DNA of 64,000 bases from Toxorhynchites rutilus septentrionalis (taxonomy: Eukaryota > Arthropoda > Insecta > Diptera > Culicidae): assembly GCF_029784135.1 (NCBI RefSeq), contig NC_073746.1:9829380-9893379 (forward strand). Reading direction: 5' to 3'. A model generated the notes under the pieces. The model saw nothing but the letters and a program-made list of their open reading frames with translations. It made no database searches and was not told where the DNA came from. The position numbers were made by a program, and so were the translations under genes. Shown piece by piece: positions 1-10,877 of this stretch (the stretch's first letter is position 1; every line of letters begins with the position of its first letter).

Positions 1-2406
1 CTTTCCACCGGACGCACGAACCAGCTTCGAAGTTCTCTTTTGTTAACGAATATTTACACTTCACGATTCAGATCAGTTTCGGAGACCGCTTACCAACGAC
101 ACCCGAACGCGAAGATTGACGTTTTATGGATTCAGCATTTACTGACACGATCATCTGGCACAAAAGGGCAGTAGTTTTTCGCCAAATTTAGTTCCAGCTG
201 TGGCTACGGTTTGGTTTAGAAATTTAGTGTCTATCTAGTCTGCTCATTCCAATTACATTTCTGGATTATCTCTGGTGTAAATCTTGGTGATCCGCCAAGG
301 AAAAAATAACACCTTTCAATTACTTGCACAGAGCGATTTAAAATTTATATTGTGACTATCTATATCTCGTTTACTGGTATATATATAGTTGAAATATATG
401 TTTGTTTGAACAACGAGTTGGATTTAAATATAAATGTTTTTAAAACTGGAACTGTTTGTCAGATTCGACTCAATCGCTAGACAAGTTGTGTTCATTGTAG
501 TTTATCCTGTTCCTGTTCCTGAATCCTGTTGTGACAAAAATGTGTTCCTTCTAAACTTGATTTTGATTAATTATGTTTGAACAAGGCATTGAAATGTTTA
601 GATTAGATTAAGATTGAAAATGATGAATTTTATCTTCTAAACTCACATAGGAGAAAAACCTTTAATCTTTAAAAAGCGAAAAGAAAATTTCCTCTTACTT
701 TCTTTCTCCTATTGGCGTGTTTAATTTTTCTGCCCAGTTCAGTCCAGTTCCATGAATCTGGCCAATAGCAGCGCGAATCGCCATACATATATTTGCCTAT
801 TCTGTGCTATCACCTGAAACATCACACATCACAATCGACGCGAGCGATTGAAAGGAGGACCGACAATCACAGCACCCATCACATTTCTCGCATGTATGCG
901 AAATTAATTTTATTTCTTTCAAATTCTTATTAATGATGATAATGTACATTTTTTTGGATAGAAGGCACACAAAAGAAGCGATCGAAGGAGACAAAAACAC
1001 CAAATAACTCTTGAAAGGGGAAAATTTCGATTCCACAACCTCTCTCTAACTTGACGATGACGCGAGATTTTCGAACATTTTGAGGATAGGATTCACCTAA
1101 AACTAGACGATGGTGAGAGAGCACAGAAGAGTTATAAGAAATGTTTTTCGATTAGAGGGAACCACCGAAGAAATGATTTTAATATAAATTATGTGTTTGG
1201 GGAGTACTAATCGAACTTTGTTTTTTTCCGCAATTCGGTTCGCAACACGGCTTCGCAGTTTTCTCTTATTCACTGCAAATAATTATCATATACGATTTAA
1301 TGCCTTGGTTCACCTAAATTTAGACCTTTATTCGGATCGGATCCCTGCAGTGCAATTATTAATTCATTTCAACGCCAATTTACGAAAACAATAAACTTAT
1401 TCACAGTGCGGAATGAGGTTCACCTCGTTGCTCCGTTTCACTCCCATAACCATAATCGGAGTTGTGGCGGCGGCGGCAGCGTGCCGCTCTTTATCAAATC
1501 ATTAAATCGGAGAATCAGCCAAAAACATCTAAATCATCCACTAATCGAACGCAATAGCAACCGCTAAATAATATGGGAGCGAGCTACAGCAGCCGTTGGA
1601 TGAGCCTCTACGAACGAACGGAAAATCTACGTTTAGTCATTTCATGTTGGTCCTTTTACCTCCTCGAAACGGCAGCGGCAATGCCGAACCAGCAATAATA
1701 TGTTTTTCTGTTCCTTCTCTCGTCATGACGAAATTGCCGGCTTTCAACTTCACAACTCCTCATTGCTCATCAGTGTTCTATTAAAACATATCACTCTGTC
1801 CAGATAAATAGAGCTGCGAGTCACAGACTGAAGGAGGATGGGAAACAAAACCAATGGTATAACCCTATTCGCGCGGTCTTCTGGAGGACAATGAATTGAT
1901 TGATGTTGAAAATATTTCTCCATTCAATCGAATGCTCCGCATGAGATATTGAATTCGAGCGTTCCTTCCCGAGTGCGAGTGACCGACCGGGATGATAGAG
2001 AAGATTTTTTCGGTTTTCTTCTCGAATTCAAATCTACATCATCAAAAATATCTGTTGCTTTTCAGTCAACATTCCGGTTTATCATTACTTTTGTTCGTCT
2101 AATCCCCCTTTTCGTGAGTCCGTCTAATCCGTTTAGCGTACGCTCGAACACGCGTCTTTCTGGGTTAAACTGTGTGCAACGGGAACATAATAAGTGATAG
2201 GTACCAAACATATATAAGTGATCCGGGAAAAAAATCTCCACCGAGAGACCATTTCGCCTGCTCATTCTGCTCTCTCACTTATGGAACGGGTATCTGCCGC
2301 CAGATTCTTCTCTTTCGGGGTGCTTTGGGGTCCCCCAAAGGGGGTTTTCAACACGCGTGCCACCGTCAGATACCATGCGGCTGATTAGTTGCGTACATAT
2401 GGAGGA
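1..2406. other. AT-rich stretch, no gene recognised
   Basis: No reading frame here has recognisable domains, and all are short and overlap on both strands. A GC-richer patch with a short GGC run sits near 1465-1480. A small palindrome-like run (CTTTGGGGTCCCCCAAAG) occurs near 2323-2340, just before the Helitron. I see no RNA gene, splice-supported exon or element ends. Confidence 0.5.
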
Positions 2407-3369
2407 CTAGCTAACCCGGCAAACTTCGTCCCGCCCATTTACTTGATTAATTCTCGAGTAATGCAGAAATTTGTTTTTTATTTGTATGGCAGCCACCCCT
2501 AAGAGAGGGGGGAGGGGTATCTAACCACCATAGAAACATTCATTGCACCCTAAAGTTTCCATATGCCTAATTTGGTTTAATTTGCTTGATTAATTCTCGG
2601 GTAATGCAAAAATTTGTGTTTCATTTGTACGGCAGCCCCCTCTAAGAGAGGGGGAAGGAGTATCTTAACACCATAGAAACATTTATTGCATCCTAAAACC
2701 TCCACATGCCAAATTTGGTTTCATTTGCTTGATTAATTCTCGAGTAATGCAGAAATTTGTGTTTCGTTTGTATGGCAGCCCCCCCTTTGAGTGGGGGAAG
2801 GACTGTCTAACCATCATCGAAACATTTATTGCACCCTAAAACTTTCACATGCCAACTTTGGTTTCATTTGATTGATTAATTTCCGAGTAATGCAAAAAAT
2901 TGTGTTTCATTTGTATGGCAGCCCCCTCTAAGAGAGGGGGAAGGAGTATCTTATCACCATAGAAACATTTATTGCATCCTAAAACCTCCACATGCCAAAT
3001 TTGGTTTCATTTCCTCGATTAATTCTCGAGTAATGCAGAAATTTGTGTTTCATTTGTATGGCAGCCCCCCCTTTGAGTGGGGGAAGGACTGTCTAACCAT
3101 CATAGAAACATTTATTGCACCCTAAAACTTTCACATGCCAACTTTGGTTTCGTTTGCTTGATTAATTTCCGAGTAATGCAGAAATTTGTGTTTCATTTGT
3201 ATGGCAGCCCCCCCTTAGAGAGGGGGGAGGGGTCTCAAAATATCACGAAAACCTTCCTCGGCCCCAAAAACCCCTACATACCAATTTTCATGTCGATCGG
3301 TTCAGTAGTTTCCGAGTCTATAAGAATCAGACAGACCGACAGACATCACTCCATTTTTATATATATAGA
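2407..3369 (-). mobile_element. Non-autonomous Helitron-like element with internal subrepeats
   Basis: Read on the minus strand, the element opens with TCTATATATATAAAAATGG and closes with GCCGGGTTAGCTAG. A TC 5' end and a CTAG 3' end with no terminal inverted repeat are the classical Helitron signature. The interior is about six imperfect units of roughly 140 bp. Each unit contains a C/G-rich 'gccccc...gggg' block, 'taaccatcatagaaaca' and 'ttgattaattctcgagtaa'. There is no Rep/helicase coding sequence, so the copy is non-autonomous. A second full copy in the opposite orientation lies at 20759-21710. The open frames that cross it are repeat translation, not genes. Confidence 0.8.
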
Positions 3370-3619
3370 TAGATAGATAGATTTAGCTCTAATTGTTGTT
3401 TTCTTCGTGCATCCCAATCATGAGATAAAGAATCATTTGTTCATTACCTCATTATACTGTTATTACTCAAAAGCACTCTTACATATTTGGTATATTCCTC
3501 GTCAAACTTTATCAACGCATACCATTTTCCCAATATGAATTGTAGTAATGAGATCAACTAACATAACACAACTAACAGCTAACATCATAGTTCGGAAGAA
3601 TATTCATTGTCCTTATGTA
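3370..3619. other. Spacer between Helitron and DDE element
   Basis: A short GATA microsatellite (about 3367-3382) abuts the 5' terminus of the reversed Helitron. The rest is unstructured AT-rich sequence. Confidence 0.4.
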
Positions 3620-4481
3620 CAGGGTGGGCCATTTAAAGTGGAAGCATCTGGCAACCCCATAACTTTTGACAGAGATGTCAGATTAACAAATGTCATACCG
3701 CGTTGGAAGCGTAATTTCAGTACAATTTTAACCATGGAACAATACACACCTAAACAACGCGCTGAAATTGTTCAGCTGTACATTCAAAATAACTTCTCAA
3801 TTGTGTTAACTAAACGTGCGTGGAAAAATAAAAATAAAGTTAAAACATCGCCTGGAGACAATACTATACGTCGATTATATGCCAAATTTATATCGTCTGG
3901 TAGTGTTGGTAATGCCAGTCATCTGTCCAGACAACGACCAAGACGTTTCGACGAGAATATTGATGCTGTTCGAGCCAGTGTTGCAGAGACTCCATCGACA
4001 TCAGGTCGCCATCGTTCGCAAGAGTTAGGCATCGCTGTTCGTGAATATGAATTGGACAATTACTGGTTCCAACAGGACGGCGCTACATGCCATACAGCGG
4101 CTGCCACGACCAAATTATTGCGCGAAATGTTCCCCGGAAGATTAATATCGAAAAACGGCGATTATGACTGGCCACCGAGATCACCTGATTTGACGCCTCC
4201 TGACTTTTTTTTATGGGGATATTTAAAATCCAAGGTATACACTGGTAAACCAAGGACCCTGGCTGCGCTGAAAGACAATATCCGACAAGAAATTGCTGCC
4301 ATATCGGCCGAAACATTGGGAAAATGCCGAAAAAAGGGCACATTTTGCGGTCAAAAAAAGTAGTTAGAACAAATCTCCTTGGACCAAAATAAATGAATTT
4401 CAAAAAAATAAATTTTAAAATTCCACTTCTTTACTTTGCTATTGCAAAAACAAATCCTTCCACTTTAAATGGCCCACCCTG
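3620..4481 (+). mobile_element. Internally deleted IS630/Tc1/mariner-type element
   Basis: The element begins CAGGGTGGGCCATTTAAAGT and ends with the exact inverted repeat, including at least 24 bp of perfect match. It is flanked by TA at 3618-3619 and 4482-4483, the target duplication of this superfamily. At 862 bp it is shorter than the 1.2-1.4 kb usual for elements with a full transposase, because the centre of the transposase is missing. Intact ends plus a deleted core describe a non-autonomous copy that could only move in trans. Confidence 0.85.
3734..4363 (+). pseudogene. DDE transposase, internally deleted
   Basis: The frame reads from ATG 3734 (an in-frame upstream extension to 3548 leaves the element and is not part of the gene) for 209 residues. 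The N-terminal ~90 residues form a helix-turn-helix DNA-binding region starting MEQYTPKQRAEIVQLYIQ. Near residue 112 the sequence jumps from 'RSQELGI' to 'WFQQDGATCHTA', which carries the second catalytic Asp. 'RSPDLTPPDFFLWGYLKSK' follows, the third-acid region. The segment with the first catalytic Asp is absent. The join is in frame, so an internal deletion left an open frame with no complete active site. The protein could at most bind the ends. Family-level identification is firm; the exact lineage within Tc1/mariner is not. Confidence 0.8.
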
Positions 4482-4671
4482 TAGATACATGGGTAGGCTG
4501 ACCAAACATATTGTTTTGAATGGGACAGTATTTTTTTTCGACCATTTTTGATTGTCCTGTCTTGTCATCAAATTGGGCCGTATTTTCAGTATAAAAATAT
4601 ATATATTTATTTCTTTTTCATTACAATCAATATTTTTCTCTCGAATGAACTGCTTGGAATTTGGGTTTTAA

Positions 4672-6732
4672 CTCTTTGTGGTCGTTTGTCTGCTCTCAGT
4701 CACCGCAACCATGCTAATCTTATATTTTACTCAACCAAGCATCAGTTTATGCTTTACCTAAACGAAGCTTGGTGTCTAGTGAACCTGTTCGCGAATCAAT
4801 AAGGTGCTCCTATGAGTAATAGATAACGGTACTCAGTATCAAACAATGTAGTCACCCAATTTGATCGATTTCTCTACATCGACTCTCTCTTTTGGTCATA
4901 ACTTAGCTCCAAACTCATTCCCAGCTGTATTTAACAATGTGGAAGATGGGTCAAAACCTCATCTATCGGATTCCATAGTAAACTCAAATTGGAACGTTTT
5001 TGTAGTTGAGTTATTACCTAAAAGAAAAGTTGATGAAGAGAAATCGATCAAGTCACTTACACCCCTTGCATTCTAAGCCCCTCATATATATTGACGTAGG
5101 ACCACGTCTAACCTTTCAATATAGGGGCCCAATTCAATATTTCGATGTGAAAAGTGTTCAGTATTCGAACGTTAATACCTCTTCAATTAATTGATGGATT
5201 TTGATTCCAAATACACGAATTGATAGTAAATATCCTCAGCATTTTTTTGTATGCTCTACATTACGATTTTTCAGTTCATATAGAGCTCAAATTGATGAAA
5301 ATTTCACTATCAAGTATAAACCACTACGATGTTGTGTCATATATGCTGCCAGTTGTGCCTTGGATGTTTTCGTTCGGTTGCCCGATGAAGTACTTATGGT
5401 TGAGCTCATTGGAAACATTTTAAATCGGAAATGAGAGAAGTTTCACTTGTTTGAAGTTTGAAGTTTAAAGTTTAAATTTTTATTAAACACTAGATATGAA
5501 TTCATTCGAACATTCACGTTTTCTTGCCGAGCGAAAGTTCGTGGGTTCAATCACATAACTCTTCATTGATTGATCTTCACAATTTCCATTTGGCTCTTTA
5601 CAATTTCTATTTACTATAAATTTCTTATTACTGCCACCTGAGACTGAAAGTCTCAAAAATAAAGAATAAAAAAAATATTACTTTTACCAAAACTCGCCAT
5701 TATAATATACATATTCATTTTCAGACACAATTTTCGCTCAAAATTCTTGATTCATTTGCAAATAACATGTTTCTCCGTTACATTGAATATATATTTAATA
5801 TAGAACAGTTACAGTAGGATTGTTTCCGCTTCACACTAACGGAACATGAATCATAATTTAGCAAACGCGAAATTCAGTTGGACTAACAACAATGACATTG
5901 CGGAACATATGATACATTTTTTTCGAACATTCTCTCGAAGCTTATTAAAAATATTAGAACATTTTCTCACCATAACATTGATAACATCGATGGGGAGAGA
6001 CGAGTGCAATATAATAAGGACGGACCGTTCCTTCTTCGGAGTTTGCGCTTAGCAACACATTCGGCTTCCATTTTTATTTATCTAGATAAAAGATATAGGA
6101 GTGCGTTATTTCGCCTGAAAATCAATTTCCACCTTCAAACAAAGAGAAATTTCTTTTAGCGCAGACATCTAATGGATTAACAACGCTTATCATGATGTAA
6201 TTCTTGATCATATGTGAATTCATTTTTCCGAATTCTCCGAGTTTTCAGAGTTTTCTGAAACTTTTCAGATTTTTCCCTTCACTGTATTGATTAATGGGTA
6301 GAGACAAACACAGCTAAATAAGGATGGTTCAAATCGGATCATTCCTTCTTCTGGTTTTGCGCTTGGTGGTTCTTTCCAGAACCCCCAACATGTTCATAAA
6401 GAGTAAATAGTAAACTAATTCATTTTCCAGATAGATATGTAGGTATTCACGCAGGAGCAGAAAATGAAACAATATGTTTAAAAATATATTTAACAAAGGC
6501 TGTTCCCTTTGTATAGTCCTACGTCACTTCGGTTATGTCCCCGACATTACCCACTCGTCTTTTTTTTTGAAAGAAAAATCATATTAAAATAAAATGTTAA
6601 GTTAATACACATATACAGTTCATAAAAAAAAAGTTTATTTTTCATAATCTTGCATATATCACTACTTTTTCAAATAAAAATAATTCCGACCAGTACGACA
6701 CCCATGCCCAAATTTAATACGACCGCAAAGGG
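4672..6732 (+). mobile_element. piggyBac-like (TTAA) non-autonomous element, interrupted
   Basis: The right end is CGACCGCAAAGGG followed by TTAA (6733-6736). The left end is TTAA (4668-4671) followed by CTCTTTGTGGTCG, a slightly decayed inverted copy. TTAA plus a terminal CCC/GGG is the piggyBac signature. No transposase is seen. About 1.47 kb of the interior is the palindrome-capped repeat at 5093-6559, leaving a core near 0.6 kb. Related ends occur at 10435-10450 and 42151-42170, so the family is dispersed locally. Pairing of these two ends is inferred from orientation and from sequence shared with the other copies. Confidence 0.5.
5093..6559 (+). mobile_element. Palindrome-capped repeat, copy 1
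   Basis: Starts GACGTAGGACCACGTC. Ends with TAGTCCTACGTCAC, then a hairpin (GGTTATGTC, loop CCC, GACATTACC), then CCACTCGTC and a run of T. The interior near 5201-5330 is clearly related to the reverse complement of 12060-12240 in copy 2. No histone remnant was seen and the small open frames are not convincing genes. Confidence 0.65.
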
Positions 6733-6736
6733 TTAA

Positions 6737-8059
6737 CTTTGTTCAGGGAGTTCACAGGGAAGAGTTTATCTGCCAACTGTGTGTTAATGTCGAATGAGTG
6801 AAGTGTTTTTGCGACTTCGTCGGTGAACATTATGCAAAATTGCTTGAGCATGGTAACGCACTTTTCCTTTCTCTTGGACTTTCTATCTAGAGGATTCTCA
6901 GTATTTTTGACCGATTACATTCCTATTTTCATTCACAAGAAGAACGTCTTGTTGTACTACGCGATTAATTTGGAAACCCGGGTCTCAAACTATAGTTGCT
7001 CTATACCACATATCATTAGTGTCCTATCAAACCTTTGTTCAGATAATGTTGCTGAAATTGCTGTCAATTTTGATTATTTTATTAGAATTCTTTCTATTAT
7101 TCATTAGAGAGATGTATTTTTGACTAGTGAGGTGCAAAAAAGTACTTAACACGTTAAGCCTCGAATTGTTCTTGCTACGCTTTCCATTCAGCCCGCATCA
7201 AGAGCATTTGCACATTATCGGTGTCGATCCCCGCTTCATCGTATGAAAAGTAAATAGTCAGAAATTTGACCATTAAGGCAGTATAAAAATATACTGCCTT
7301 AATTTGTAACTGTCAGTCCCATTGGTCAACTTTTTTTTTTCTAACGAAAAGCTCAACGTATTAAAATAATTAATTGATAAATTAGGCAAAATTTCTTAAA
7401 ACTATTTCAAAGGATTTGTAAATACTTTTCTGTTCGGATGTTCGGACAAATTTTGTTTGATAAGCGGACAATGGTTAAATGAATTATAATCAATGAGATA
7501 AACACGTGAAACCAACATCCGTGCCATTTGTAATTACTGACCTTTGATCTGGAATGTGACAATTTTTATGCTGAAATTTCCAAAAATAGTAATCTCTTTC
7601 GTAAATTTGCTCCATTATCTGAAACGAAGCAGTTTCATCCAAGAATGTTTGATTGACTGTTTTTTTTTCTCGGTTTCTTTTACTCAATAAAATTCTTCAA
7701 AAACTATGGGGTGTGCAACTTGATACGTTCTGTTTCCTCAAGATGATTCAAGATTCTATAAATAGTCGGCGGTGACAGATGATTTTCGCTGAATCGTGAA
7801 GTGTCGATGTGTGTCAACTAAATATTGCTTTCTGGTCTTTGAGTTTTGCACAACTAGTTCAATTATTACTACGTTGAAAATGTAAAGTTGCATTGCAAAT
7901 AAGTGCCATTTGTGGGAAGTTTTAATTTTCTGTTTCCATTGGAAGAAAAGTACATATGAGGTGACTCTGCAACAACGGATAGATTCTGTAAGGAACGATT
8001 TGGGCGATTGAAAAGTGGTTATTTTAGTGTTTAAGACAAAAAGTGTCCAGATCCTTTTA
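6737..8059. other. Intergenic, no gene recognised
   Basis: Only short overlapping frames are present. A perfect 14-bp-arm hairpin (ATTAAGGCAGTATA, 4-nt loop) lies at 7272-7303. The region from about 7900 may be decayed sequence upstream of the mariner debris that starts near 8060, but I cannot align it with confidence. Confidence 0.4.
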
Positions 8060-8208
8060 ATCATTTAAAGCGAGCTATTGCACAAAAACGTCCAGATTGT
8101 ACAAACAGACACGATTCGATAATATTCCAACGCTCGGCCTCATGTTGCTGTTCGAGTTAAAAACTATTTAGTAGATAAGGGATGGGAAATTCTGGCTCAC
8201 CCGCCAGA
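8060..8208 (+). pseudogene. mariner transposase fragment (second Asp region)
   Basis: Translation allowing one small frameshift gives 'AQKRPD', 'NRHDSIIFQ', then the R-P-H-V-A-V-R-V-K-N-Y-L stretch and 'DKGWEILAHPP', the region around the second catalytic Asp of mariner transposases. It stops abruptly where the oppositely oriented fragment at 8209 begins, so the original element has been rearranged. It is non-functional and has no ends of its own. Confidence 0.6.
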
Positions 8209-8545
8209 TGATCGTCGATTTCTTAGCAGTATTTCTCCGCCGTAATCGTTTCGCCCGGATTCAGAAAGCTGTGACGGATGACATCGGCTACAGACCACCA
8301 AACAGTCACCATAATCTTCTTTTGGTGAAGTGTTGTGGAGCTTGATCGCGGTTCAACCACTGAGTCGAGCGTCGATTGTCGTAGAGGATCCATTTCTCAT
8401 CACATGTCACAATTCGATCGAGAAATGGGTCGTTATTATTGCCTCAAAACGACGATTTTTTTGATTTGCGTTCAGTTCGTGAGGCACCCATTTATTGAGT
8501 TTTTCTTTATTCGGTTTTTCTGGAGTTTTCTACAGACTTTGAAAT
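8209..8545 (-). pseudogene. mariner transposase fragment (first Asp region)
   Basis: Read on the minus strand, with stops and frameshifts, it shows 'KWVPHELNANQKNRRFEA', then 'DEKWILYDNRRSTQWLNRD', 'FTKRRL' and 'VTVWW'. This is the block around the first catalytic Asp and the WVPHEL motif of mariner transposases. It probably comes from the same original element as 8060-8208, inverted relative to it, with the adjoining breakpoint near 8208/8209. Confidence 0.65.
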
Positions 8546-9117
8546 GAATTAACGAGCAATGCTCACTGATGAACTATTCTAGCAAATGGTTATTCTAATT
8601 GACGTGACGGATGGATATAAATCTGCCTCTTCATTCAACCTGACTTCAATCTACACTACTACTCCCCCTGACATGAATCTCGTTTTCCGCGTGCACAATC
8701 TTATTTTAAAGTACATATAAAGCGAAAAGATAGCTTGGTTTCTGATGCAAAAAGTAGTTACACCATTAATGGACGGCTCCACCGTGAACTCAAACCAACG
8801 AACTAAGACAGTTACCAGGTATTCTATAAAGGTCTTCGTGTGATATCTTGCGCATGTATCACAAAAATAATTAGTTTGGCGTCTTTCGCCTTTTATCTTT
8901 CTGTTTGAACATACAGAACAATGCTCTTTACACAGTGCTGCAATACATGGTGCTTTCCATTAATCCTTTCCTCAAGCATAGAGGGCAATTTTTGTTTATA
9001 CTAAGTACCGTTATCTATCATTCATAGTAGCACCGTTTTGTTCGTTAATATCTTAAAATTAAAAATTCGTTTAGAAAAAGTGTGAACTGATACATTGTTG
9101 CATAAATTATAATATTA
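8546..9117. other. Old dispersed repeat, interrupted by mariner
   Basis: The stretch near 8870-9110, on the minus strand, resembles 4660-4860 and part of 42160-42440. Shared landmarks are the 'tagataacggtac' block and the 'TGTGATAC' block. The same repeat resumes after the mariner at 10387-10450 and ends in CGACCGCAAAGGGTTAA. The mariner therefore landed inside a piggyBac-like TTAA repeat. Confidence 0.45.
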
Positions 9118-10386
9118 GGCTGTCAAAAAAGTCCTACGGTATTTTTTTTTTAATTTTCATTTGTTCATAAAATTAGTTACAATCATCTGTTTTAAGTCAA
9201 ATATGCGCCGTTTTGTTCGATGACTTGTTCCCAACGAGATGCCAACTTCATAATACCCCTGTTATAGAAGGGTCTCGCTTCCTTATTGGCAAAAAACTCG
9301 GATAGCCAATTTTCACAGGCCTCTTTTGTGGCTAACTTCTGACTACCTTGCTCGTTCGCCATGGACGAAAACAGGTGGTAGTCACTTGGTGCAAGGTCCG
9401 AACTATACGGCGGATGCAAAAGAACCTCCCATCCGAGCTCCCGGAGCTTCTGGCGCGTCACCAAAGAAGTGTGTGGCCTGGCGTTGTCCTGATGGAGGAC
9501 AATGCGGCCTCTGTTTATCAAAGATGGCCTCTTCTTCATGAGTGCTACCTTCAAGCGGTCCAGTTGTTGGCAGTATAGGTCCGAATTGAGCGTTTGGCCA
9601 TAGGGAAGCAGCTCATAATAGATTATTCCTTGACAATCCCACCAAACACACAGCAGAACCTTCCTGGCCGTTAATGAGGGCTTGGCCACCGTCTGAGCCG
9701 CTTCAGCGGGCTTCGACCACGACCGTTTGCGCTTCACGTTGTCGTAAGTGACCCACTTTTCATCGCCAGTCACCATCCGCTTCAGAAACGGGTCGATTTT
9801 GTTGCGTTTCAGCAGCGATTCACATGCGTCGATACGGTCAAAGATGTTTTTTTGCGTCAACGTGTGTGGCCCCCATTCTTCAAATGGTTAATAACGGTTT
9901 GATGACTTATCCCCAGCTCTTGGCCGATGCTACGGCTGCTACTATGCCGGTCTTTCTCGGCTAATTCAGCGATTTTGTCGCAATTTTCGACGACAGGCCT
10001 TCCGGAGCGTGGCGCATCTTCGACGACCTCTACATCAGAACGAAAACGTTGAAAAAACTGTCGACCTCTACATCAGAACGAAAACGTTGGAAATGGAAAC
10101 TGTATCGGGTCCATAAACTGCACAAATTTTATTGGCAGCTTGAGATGCATTTTTGCCTTTGTCATAGTAGTACTGTAAAATATGTCGGATTTTCTCTTTA
10201 TTTTGCTCCACATTTGCGACACTATAACTCACGAACGATTTAACCAAACAAAACACTGTCAAGGACTATAGCGCGCAAAAATACCTTTCCAACAAGCTAT
10301 AGTATGACTCGATACAATGAATACAACTAGAACTACGCGCTTACAACGACACCTCGCGGAAATACCGCAGGACTTTTTTGACAGTC
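9118..10386 (-). mobile_element. mariner element, nearly full length
   Basis: Terminal inverted repeats GGCTGTCAAAAAAGTCCTAC (left) and, reversed, GACTGTCAAAAAAGTCCTGC (right) are flanked by TA at 9116-9117 and 10387-10388. The 1269-bp length is normal for mariner. The transposase within is broken, so the element is not autonomous. Confidence 0.85.
9192..10220 (-). pseudogene. mariner DD34D transposase, broken
   Basis: The DDE endonuclease that cuts and pastes mariner elements is encoded on the minus strand. The catalytic part is one open frame (9192-9860). It carries TGDEKW (first Asp), HQDNARPHTS (second Asp) and YSSDLAPSDYHLF (third Asp, 34 residues after the second), so the triad is intact. 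The N-terminal helix-turn-helix (NVEQNKEKIRHILQYYYDKG...) is in another frame around 10068-10220. Between them, 'cgacctctacatcagaacga' occurs twice, at about 10024 and 10062. This 38-bp-offset tandem duplication, with other lesions, breaks the frame. The apparent start of the longer frame is a TTG inside the gene, not a real start. Confidence 0.85.
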
Positions 10387-10877
10387 TAATATTAGGATAC
10401 TTCTCTGCTGTGGTGACTGAGAGCAGATAAACGACCGCAAAGGGTTAATACAGATTTCGATACAGATTTTCTGAGAAAAAACACAGATAAAAAGATTTTT
10501 CGAGACCAAAAACACAGATTTTTATGGCACTGCACGCGATTTTATATGTGTGAGTAATTTTCGTGTACGATATAAAAAAAATCCAGCTCACCTATACTGC
10601 CGTTCTATGCATAGTTGTCCCATGTTACTTTTGGAAAATCTTCACTTTTCTTCATAAAACGATGTTTTTATGCCTAATCTTCCGGAAAAACACAAAAAAA
10701 GTTATTGTTTGTTCTTAGGTTTAAAAAAAAAACAACATCAAGCTCATTTGTCCCATGTTGATATTCTATGCATAAGTGTCACACCATGAATTTTTGAACT
10801 TATAATCGAGCTTGATTGATTCAAGTGAGAGGAACTTTTCACATTTCGTTAGACAATAGTTTACTGCTCTTAAAAAA
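10387..10877. other. Repeat end and unassigned sequence
   Basis: 10387-10450 continues the old TTAA repeat. 10450-10877 is AT-rich and contains 'cccatgtt' blocks and a CATAGTTGTCCCATGTT-like phrase that recurs reversed near 12410-12430, outside copy 2. No gene is seen. Confidence 0.35.

Noticed and set aside
3077..3376. 99-residue frame similar to the one at 20590-21051
   Set aside because: The similarity comes from the shared Helitron repeat, not from a conserved protein.
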